The position numbers and the translations under genes are program-made. From Clostridiales bacterium (GTDB lineage: Bacteria; Bacillota; Clostridia; Oscillospirales; Oscillospiraceae), in contig CABIYX010000002.1 of NCBI GenBank assembly GCA_902363045.1, positions 189,250-236,586 on the forward strand: a DNA stretch of 47,337 nucleotides, given 5' to 3'. Under the pieces are notes generated by a model, which worked only from the letters and a program-made list of their open reading frames with translations, had not been told where the DNA came from and made no database searches. This document shows, one piece after another, positions 41,631-47,337 of the stretch. Position 1 is the stretch's first letter. Each line of letters opens with the position of its first letter.

Positions 41631-41658
41631 TTGCAAAGTAAAATTTCTATGATATAAT
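41631..41658 (+). promoter_or_regulatory. Promoter of the MATE gene
   Basis: TTGCAA (41631-41636), a 16-bp spacer and TATAAT (41653-41658), about 50 bp before the GTG. Confidence 0.75.
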
Positions 41659-41710
41659 ACCAGATGGACAACTGGTTTCCAATCGATATACAGCGATAAG
41701 GAGGGTTCCT

Positions 41711-43087
41711 GTGGCACGAAACGTAGACCTGCTGGAGGGCTCCATCGTCGGGGGCCTCACCAGCCTGGCGCTGCCGATTATGGCGACCTCGCTGATCCAG
41801 ATGGCCTATAATATGACCGATATGATCTGGATCGGCCGACTCTCTGCGGACGCAGTGGCGGCGGTGGGGGCGGCGGGTATGTATCTGTGGCTGGCCAACG
41901 GGCTGGCCATGATCCCCCGGCTGGGGGGACAGGTGAAGGTGGCCCATGAGCTGGGGGCCCAGGATCCGGAGTGCGCCGCCGGTTATGGACAGGCCGCCTT
42001 CCATCTGGGGGCGCTGCTGGTCGTCCTGTTCACCGCTATGTGCGTGTTCCTCAACGGACCGCTGATCGCCTTTTTCAAGCTGAACAGCCCTCAGGTCAAC
42101 GCGGACGCCCGGATCTATCTGGTGATCGTCGCCCTGGGCTTTCTGTTCTCCTTCTTCAACCAGATCTTCACCGGCCTGTTTACCGCCATGGGCGGCAGTG
42201 TGGTGGTCCTGCGGTCCACGGCGGTGGGACTGGTGGGCAATATCCTGCTGGACCCCCTGATGATCTTCGGGGTGGGCCCCTTTCCCCGGATGGAGGTCGC
42301 CGGAGCGGCGGCGGCCACCGTGCTGGCCCAGGCCATTGTGACCGCCATGTTCCTCCTCGCCGCCCGGCGGGAGACCATTCTCTTCCCCCACATCCATCCC
42401 TTCCGGCCCAGCCAGAGGCGGACGTGGCTGGAGCTGCTGCGGATCGGCCTTCCGGTATCTATCCAGAGTATGTTTTTCTCCAGCCTCTCCATGTTGATCG
42501 CGCGGATCGTGGCCGGATGGGGAGATGCGGCCATCGCCGCTCAAAAGGTGGGTACCCAGATCGAATCCATCTCCTATACCACGGCGGAGGGCTTTGCCAC
42601 CGCGGTAAACGCTTTCATTGCCCAGAACTTCGGCGCCCGCAGGCTGGACCGCATCCGCAGGGGATACTGGACGGCTGTGGGGATGATCGTCGCGTGGAGC
42701 TGCTTGACCACCGTGATGCTGGTGGTGTTCCCCGCGCCTCTGGTCCGGGTGTTCATTCAGGAGGAAGAGGTGGTCCGCACCGGCGTGAGCTATCTGCGGA
42801 TCATGGGATATTCTCAGATCCTCATGTGCCTGGAGATCACCTCCTCCGGCGCATTCCAGGGCCTGGGGCGGCCCATGCCCCCAACGCTGGCCGGGGTCAT
42901 CGGCAATGCCGCCCGCATCCCCATGGCCATCCTGCTCAGCGCCACCGTGCTGGGATTGGACGGTGTGTGGTGGAGCATCAGCATTTCCAGCATTGCCAAG
43001 GGCCTTGTGGTGTTTGCCTGGTTCGTGGTGGTCCTGCGCCGCTGTACCCGGGACGGCGATCTTGGAACGCCCCAATTCGTCCGGTGA
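41711..43087 (+). CDS. MATE family efflux transporter
   Basis: A 458-aa inner-membrane protein with 12 hydrophobic segments in two homologous halves (LALPIMATSLIQMAYNMTDMIWIG; GLPVSIQSMFFSSLSMLIARI), as in Na+- or H+-driven multidrug/organic-cation exporters. The start is GTG, with AAGGAGG 6 nt upstream. It is transcribed alone between its promoter and a strong terminator. The substrate cannot be told. Confidence 0.93.
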   Translation: MARNVDLLEGSIVGGLTSLALPIMATSLIQMAYNMTDMIWIGRLSADAVAAVGAAGMYLWLANGLAMIPRLGGQVKVAHELGAQDPECAAGYGQAAFHLGALLVVLFTAMCVFLNGPLIAFFKLNSPQVNADARIYLVIVALGFLFSFFNQIFTGLFTAMGGSVVVLRSTAVGLVGNILLDPLMIFGVGPFPRMEVAGAAAATVLAQAIVTAMFLLAARRETILFPHIHPFRPSQRRTWLELLRIGLPVSIQSMFFSSLSMLIARIVAGWGDAAIAAQKVGTQIESISYTTAEGFATAVNAFIAQNFGARRLDRIRRGYWTAVGMIVAWSCLTTVMLVVFPAPLVRVFIQEEEVVRTGVSYLRIMGYSQILMCLEITSSGAFQGLGRPMPPTLAGVIGNAARIPMAILLSATVLGLDGVWWSISISSIAKGLVVFAWFVVVLRRCTRDGDLGTPQFVR

Positions 43088-43185
43088 GGAAGCGTTCCGG
43101 TAAAACCTTGACACGGGACGGCGTCCATTTGCCCCGGACACGGGAGCGATCGAAGGGCGGAGGCCGCCTCCGGCGGCCGGGCCCC

Positions 43186-43223
43186 AAACAGAAAGACACG
43201 GCGCAAGCCGTGTCTTTCTGTTT
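43186..43223 (+). terminator. Terminator of the MATE gene
   Basis: A perfect 17-bp stem (43186-43202 with 43207-43223), 4-nt loop GCAA; its right arm ends CTTTCTGTTT. A GGCCGCC/GGCGGCC hairpin precedes it. Confidence 0.9.
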
Positions 43224-43347
43224 GCCATATCTCAACACGGTCCGAAGTCATTGTAAAGACAGCGTGAGACGCCCGGACTCAAACCGATGGGATTGGTTGC
43301 ACTCAGGGGAAGAACGCCGAAAAAGAGGGCCGGACCGGGTTTTCCTC

Positions 43348-43376
43348 TTGACATTCAGGGAAAAAGCGGATAAGAT
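43348..43376 (+). promoter_or_regulatory. Promoter of the T-box transcript
   Basis: TTGACA (43348-43353), a 17-bp spacer and TAAGAT (43371-43376). Transcription would begin near 43383. Confidence 0.8.
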
Positions 43377-43394
43377 ATTGGGCAAACAGGGTCA

Positions 43395-43646
43395 TAATGC
43401 GCAGAACAGGACGAGTACCCGCCTCCAAGACGCACAGAGAGCCGCCGTTTGGTGCAAGGCGGACGGGAGGAGGCGGAGAAGATCACCTTGGAGCAGGGGG
43501 GCTGAACCAGAGTAAGTCCCTCCGGACGCCCCCGTTACAGGGCAGCATTTGAGTGGCCGGAACGGGATGCCCGTCCGGCAAGAAGAGTGGTACCGCAGAG
43601 GTTTGTTCGCCTTTGTCTCTTTGAGAGACAAGGGCGTTTTTGTTTT
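43395..43646 (+). ncRNA. T-box leader specific for tRNA-Ile
   Basis: Stem I features in order: GACGAGTA, AGAGAG, the distal loop near GTTTGGTGCAAG, and the specifier region GAAGATCACCTTGGAGC, with ATC (Ile) at 43482-43484. The T-box AGAGTGGTACCGC is at 43584-43596. Terminator: 13-pair stem (43608-43620 with 43624-43636, one wobble), then TTTTTGTTTTT. Uncharged tRNA-Ile would allow read-through into the zinc-ribbon gene and ileS. Confidence 0.95.
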
Positions 43647-43675
43647 TGTGCCGCATTCTCTTTGGCCGGCTGAAC

Positions 43676-43788
43676 AAAAGCCCCCCTTGAAAAGGGGGCC
43701 GTCGAGCGAAGCGAGACTGGGGATTTTTAGACGAGAAACCCTCCGTCACGCCTTCGGCGTGCCACCTCCCTTTTCAAGGGAGGCTTTT
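43676..43788. repeat. 113-bp dispersed-type repeat with inverted ends
   Basis: Both ends begin AAAAGCC(C/T)CCCTTGAAAAGGG read inward and differ at a few positions. Each end can also fold on itself. The centre holds GTCGAGCGAAGCGAGAC and ACGCCTTCGGCGT. It lies inside the transcript between the T-box and the next gene. It resembles repeats scattered in many gut Firmicutes. Confidence 0.75.
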
Positions 43789-43877
43789 CGCCGGTTTTCC
43801 TACACCACGCCCGCAAAACATTCATAGGGCCTGATGACTCGGTGTGCCGTGCCGGTATCAGAAAAGGAGGTCATCCT

Positions 43878-44102
43878 ATGAACTGCCCCAAATGTGGAAA
43901 TGAACTGTCTCCGGGCTGGATGGCGCCGGGAAAGATCTGCTACCTGGAATGGGCGCCCGAGCGTTGGCACTTTCCCCTTCCTCCCAAGAATAGGGTGAGG
44001 CTCAATCCTACTCCATCCCGGAGCAGCTTTGCTGACTTTATGGAATATCCTGCTTATCTCTGTACGGCTTGTAAAACAGTGATCTTTGAATATGAATCAT
44101 AA
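43878..44102 (+). CDS. Small zinc-ribbon protein, DUF6487-like
   Basis: A 74-aa protein with CPKCG near the start and CTAC about 50 residues later, giving a zinc ribbon. The pattern NELSPGWMAPGKICYLEW ... YLCTACKTVIFEY fits the DUF6487 type; its function is unknown. The start at 43878 has AAAGGAGG 7 nt upstream; the frame is open upstream but without support. It lies after the T-box and 16 bp before ileS, so it should share tRNA-Ile control. Confidence 0.8.
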   Translation: MNCPKCGNELSPGWMAPGKICYLEWAPERWHFPLPPKNRVRLNPTPSRSSFADFMEYPAYLCTACKTVIFEYES

Positions 44103-44118
44103 TGGAGGAACACGAGAC

Positions 44119-46920
44119 ATGGATTACAACAAGACCATCAATCTCCCCAAGACTGAATTTCCCATGCGGGCCGGTCTGCCCAAGCGGGAGCCGGAGATGC
44201 TCCAGCGCTGGAACGACATGGACCTGTACAATGAGTTGCTGAAAAAGAACGAGGGCAAGCCCCGCTTCTCCCTCCACGACGGCCCTCCCTTCTCCAATGG
44301 AAACCTGCACATGGGCCATGCCCTGAACAAGTCCATCAAGGACTTCATCACCCGCACCGCCGCTATGCGGGGGTACTACACCCCCTATATCCCCGGCTGG
44401 GACAACCACGGTATGCCCATCGAGTCGGCCATCATCAAGCAGAACAAGCTCAACCACAAGCAGATGTCTGTGGCGGAGTTCCGTTCCGCCTGCCACGACT
44501 TTGCTCAGCACTACATCGATGTGCAGATGGAGGGTTTCAAGCGCCTGGGCGTCATTGGCGACTGGGAGCACCCCTATAAGACCATGGATCCCGGCTTTGA
44601 GGCGGAGGAGGTCAAGGTCTTTGGGGCCATGTACAAGAAGGGCTATATTTACAAGGGCCTCAAGCCCGTGTACTGGTGCCCCCACGATGAGACCGCCCTG
44701 GCTGAGGCGGAGATCGAGTACCAGGACGACCCCTGTACCACGGTCTATGTGAAATTCCCCATGAAGGACGACCAGGGCAAGCTGGGCCATCTGGACCACA
44801 GCAAGCTGTTCTTCGTGATCTGGACCACCACCATCTGGACCCTGCCCGGCAACCTGGCCATCGCCCTCCACCCCGACGAGAGCTATGCCCTGGTGAAGGC
44901 CCCCAACGGCGAGACCTACATCATGGCGGAGGCCCTGGTGGAAAAGGTGATGAAGGTGGGCGGCTTTGACTCCTATGAGATCGTGGAGACCCACCCTGGT
45001 TCCTTCTTTGAAAATATGCTGGCCCAGCACCCCTTCCTGGACAAGACCAGCCGCCTGCTGCTGGCCGACTACGTTACCATGGACTCCGGCACCGGCTGTG
45101 TCCACACCGCCCCCGGCTTCGGCGCGGACGACTATCAGACCTGCCGCCGGTACGGCATGGAGATGGTGGTCCCCGTGGACGACCAGGGCTGCCACACCGA
45201 CTACGCCGGAAAATACGCCGGAATGAAGACGGAGGCCTCCAACTCCGTCATCCTGGCCGACATGAAGGAGAGCGGCGCCCTCTTTGCCAGCGAGGACATC
45301 GTCCACAGCTACCCCCACTGCTGGCGCTGTAAGAAGCCCATTATCTTCCGGGCCACTCCCCAGTGGTTCTGCTCCGTGGAATCCTTCAAGGATGAGGCTT
45401 GTGAGGCCTGTGATCAGGTGCGCTGGGTCCCAGGCTGGGGCATCGACCGGATGAAGTCCATGATCCGGGAGCGCAACGACTGGTGCATCAGCCGCCAGCG
45501 CCGGTGGGGCCTGCCCATCCCGGTGTTCTACTGCGCTGACTGCGGCAAGCCCATTGTTACCGACGAGACCATTGAGGCGGTGAGCAAACTCTTTGGGGAG
45601 AAGGGCTCCAACGCCTGGTATGAGATGGAGGCCAGGGACATCCTGCCCCAGGGCTTCACCTGCCCCCACTGTGGGAAGAACAGCGGCTTTACCAAGGAGG
45701 AGGACACCCTGGACGGCTGGTTCGACTCCGGCTCCACCCATTTTGCCTCCATGCAGAAGGACCAGGGCTTCTGGCCCGCCACCATGTATATGGAGGGCCT
45801 GGACCAGTACCGCGGCTGGTTCCAGTCCAGCCTGCTCACCGCCGTGGGCGCGCTGGGCAAGGGCGCGCCCTTCCAGGAGTGCGTCACCCACGGATGGACC
45901 GTGGACGGCGAGGGCAAGGCCATGCACAAGTCCCTGGGCAACGGCGTGGACCCCGCGGAGATCTTCCAGAAGTACGGCGCGGATATGATCCGCCTGTGGG
46001 CCGGCTCCGCCGACTACCATGTGGATGTGCGCTGCTCCGACAAGATCTTCAAGCAGCTCAGCCAGAACTATCTGAAGTTCCGCAACACCGCCCGGTACTG
46101 CCTGGGCAACCTGGACGGCTTTGACCCCAACGAGCTGGTCAAGCCGGAGGAGATGCTGGAGCTGGACCGCTGGGCGGTGACCAAGCTCAATGAGCTGACT
46201 GAGAAGTGCTTTGCCGCCTATGACAACTATGAGTTCCATGTGGTCTCCCACGCCATCAACGACTTCTGTGTGGTGGAGTTGTCCTCCTTCTATCTGGACA
46301 TCATCAAGGACCGGCTGTACTGCGAGGAGACCGACGGCCTGGAGCGCCGCTCTGCTCAGACCGCCCTGTGGCTCATCCTGGACACCATGACCAAGCTGTT
46401 TGCACCCATCCTGGCCTTCACCTGTGACGAGATCTGGCAGGCTATGCCCCACCGCGGGGAGGAGGACGGCCGAAACGTGGTCCTCAATGAGATGAACCAG
46501 CCCTTTGCTGACTATGCCCTCAGCGCCGAAGAGATGGAGAAGTGGGCTCTGGTGGAGGATCTGCGGGACGATGTGAACGTGGTGCTGGAGAACGCCCGGA
46601 ACGAGAAGAAGATCGGTAAGGCTCTGGAGGCTCATGTAGTCCTCTATCCCCAGGGAGATGAAGGGAAGCAGATCATGGAGAAGCTGTCTGCCTTCTCCAC
46701 CGACCAGCTGGCCGACCTGTTTATCGTCTCTGATGTTGAGATTGCCCAGGGCAGCGGCGCCGCCGGCGTCAAGGTCCCCGGGATCCAGGCCGCGGTGTCC
46801 GAGGCCAAGGGCGAGAAGTGTGAGCGCTGCTGGAAGCACCACATCAAGGTGGGCGCCAATCAGGAGCACCCCACGCTCTGCCCCCGGTGCGCCAGAGTGA
46901 TCCGTACCATCGAGCTGTAA
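44119..46920 (+). CDS. ileS: Isoleucyl-tRNA synthetase
   Basis: A 933-aa class I synthetase that charges tRNA-Ile. The HIGH motif reads HMGH (residues 64-67) and the KMSKS loop reads AMHKSLGN (about residue 600), a variant seen in relatives. The editing domain (CP1) lies between them (WTTTIWTLPGNLAIA). The C-terminal zinc finger is CERCWKHH ... CPRC. The start at 44119 is chosen for GGAGG 10 nt upstream and the family N-terminus (MDYNKTINLPKTEFPMR). It is controlled by the Ile T-box through the zinc-ribbon gene and ends at a terminator. Confidence 0.97.
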   Translation: MDYNKTINLPKTEFPMRAGLPKREPEMLQRWNDMDLYNELLKKNEGKPRFSLHDGPPFSNGNLHMGHALNKSIKDFITRTAAMRGYYTPYIPGWDNHGMPIESAIIKQNKLNHKQMSVAEFRSACHDFAQHYIDVQMEGFKRLGVIGDWEHPYKTMDPGFEAEEVKVFGAMYKKGYIYKGLKPVYWCPHDETALAEAEIEYQDDPCTTVYVKFPMKDDQGKLGHLDHSKLFFVIWTTTIWTLPGNLAIALHPDESYALVKAPNGETYIMAEALVEKVMKVGGFDSYEIVETHPGSFFENMLAQHPFLDKTSRLLLADYVTMDSGTGCVHTAPGFGADDYQTCRRYGMEMVVPVDDQGCHTDYAGKYAGMKTEASNSVILADMKESGALFASEDIVHSYPHCWRCKKPIIFRATPQWFCSVESFKDEACEACDQVRWVPGWGIDRMKSMIRERNDWCISRQRRWGLPIPVFYCADCGKPIVTDETIEAVSKLFGEKGSNAWYEMEARDILPQGFTCPHCGKNSGFTKEEDTLDGWFDSGSTHFASMQKDQGFWPATMYMEGLDQYRGWFQSSLLTAVGALGKGAPFQECVTHGWTVDGEGKAMHKSLGNGVDPAEIFQKYGADMIRLWAGSADYHVDVRCSDKIFKQLSQNYLKFRNTARYCLGNLDGFDPNELVKPEEMLELDRWAVTKLNELTEKCFAAYDNYEFHVVSHAINDFCVVELSSFYLDIIKDRLYCEETDGLERRSAQTALWLILDTMTKLFAPILAFTCDEIWQAMPHRGEEDGRNVVLNEMNQPFADYALSAEEMEKWALVEDLRDDVNVVLENARNEKKIGKALEAHVVLYPQGDEGKQIMEKLSAFSTDQLADLFIVSDVEIAQGSGAAGVKVPGIQAAVSEAKGEKCERCWKHHIKVGANQEHPTLCPRCARVIRTIEL

Positions 46921-46934
46921 GAGAAGTGAGATCA

Positions 46935-46969
46935 AAACAGGCCGGAGCCCGACAGGCCCCGGCCTGTTT
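46935..46969 (+). terminator. Terminator of ileS
   Basis: AAACAGGCCGG pairs with CCGGCCTGTTT (11 bp), and the loop has an inner GGC/GCC pairing. Confidence 0.8.
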
Positions 46970-47052
46970 GGCTTAAAATGTAGTTGCACAGAGTCGGATT
47001 CGATGCTGGAATGGGAAAGAAAAGGATAATAGACCAGAATATTTTGTAACCA

Positions 47053-47097
47053 AAACCGCCCTTCGGTGTACGGAGACGTACCACCGGAGGGCGGTTT
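47053..47097. terminator. Second strong hairpin after ileS
   Basis: AAACCGCCCTTCGGTG pairs with CACCGGAGGGCGGTTT (one wobble) around a TACG/CGTA cap. It may terminate on either strand, since A and T runs flank it. Confidence 0.6.
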
Positions 47098-47113
47098 CAT
47101 CCTATATAATAAA

Positions 47114-47236
47114 GTAGGGGCGGCCCTCTGTGGCCGCCCGCCGATTCTCTGCCAGGAAATGTTTCCCCTCCCCTACGGGACAACAGGGAAAACGTCCCAT
47201 AATGGGGGACGGGCGGCCACAGAGAGCCGCCCCTAC
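47114..47236. repeat. 123-bp MITE-like repeat with 27-bp inverted ends
   Basis: The ends 47114-47140 and 47210-47236 are inverted repeats with one mismatch, starting GTAGGGGCGGCC. No coding sequence inside. The flanking sequence is AT-rich. The last bases of the window (GTAGGGGCGGG from 47327) look like the start of another copy. Confidence 0.8.
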
Positions 47237-47337
47237 GATGTTTTCACGGCTCCGTTTGGTTCCGGAGGGACAGGCTCGGTTTCGTGGCTGCGGTGTGACC
47301 GCATACTACATGACCGAAATTGCCCCGTAGGGGCGGG
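47237..47337. other. Window end: no gene, start of a further repeat
   Basis: No supported gene. Bases 47327-47337 repeat the first positions of the neighbouring MITE-like element, so a second copy may continue beyond the window. Confidence 0.4.

Noticed and set aside
44038..47100. A ~1000-codon open frame on the minus strand opposite ileS
   Set aside because: It lies opposite a certain gene, is rich in Leu, Val, His and Gly as expected from reversed GC-rich codons, matches no family and has no ribosome site.

Overview
The window looks like chromosomal DNA of a GC-rich, strictly anaerobic member of the Clostridia, probably an Oscillospiraceae-type gut bacterium. This is an inference from several signs: TPP and T-box leaders, S-layer-homology (SLH) surface proteins, a sigma-54 gene, an anaerobe-type NifX/MinD-ferredoxin operon, and dispersed hairpin repeats between genes. 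Almost every gene from about 1.9 to 41.4 kb lies on the minus strand.

Layout. 1-1.5 kb: the 3' end of a large serine recombinase of lower GC than its surroundings, so the edge of an integrated element, followed by a hairpin-rich stretch. 1.9-10.8 kb: a Na/Pi cotransporter behind an attenuator-like leader, an ABC-F ATPase with one intact and one decayed ATP site, an S41-type protease with SLH repeats, an HD hydrolase, a membrane-anchored C39-like protease, and a TPP-riboswitch unit (thiT plus a HAD phosphatase). 11.2-20.4 kb: a cell-division and cell-wall run in the order zapA, U32 protease, dut, DUF2262-like, maf, mreC, mreD, PBP2 and mrp. A 9-unit heptamer repeat lies between mreC and mreD, and there is no mreB in the window.

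20.6-30.1 kb: sfsA, an SseB-like protein, a small helical protein, a YjdF-like membrane protein, a DUF1540 Cys-rich peptide, a DUF3048 lipoprotein, a KDG/KDPG catabolic locus (divergent IclR regulator, KDPG aldolase fused to a VOC domain, KDG kinase) and an LtaS-like phosphoglycerol transferase. 30.4-34.9 kb: a redox and metal region. Five overlapping genes (DUF134 regulator, NifX-like protein, two MinD-type ATPases with inserted ferredoxin domains, second NifX-like protein) resemble the Orp complex of Desulfovibrio. They are preceded by a ferredoxin plus membrane Fe-S protein pair and a thioredoxin plus rhodanese pair. A perfect 17-bp-arm inverted repeat covers the -35 box of the five-gene operon.

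35.0-41.5 kb: a 194-bp structured element between two identical palindromes, a 1488-residue SLH surface protein, and rpoN. 41.7-47.3 kb, plus strand: a MATE exporter, then an Ile T-box leader serving a zinc-ribbon protein and ileS. A dispersed repeat sits inside that transcript, and further MITE-like repeats close the window.

The strongest candidates for something undescribed are the palindrome-controlled Orp-like operon with its redox neighbours, the leader of the phosphate transporter, and the structured repeat element at 35.05-35.31 kb.
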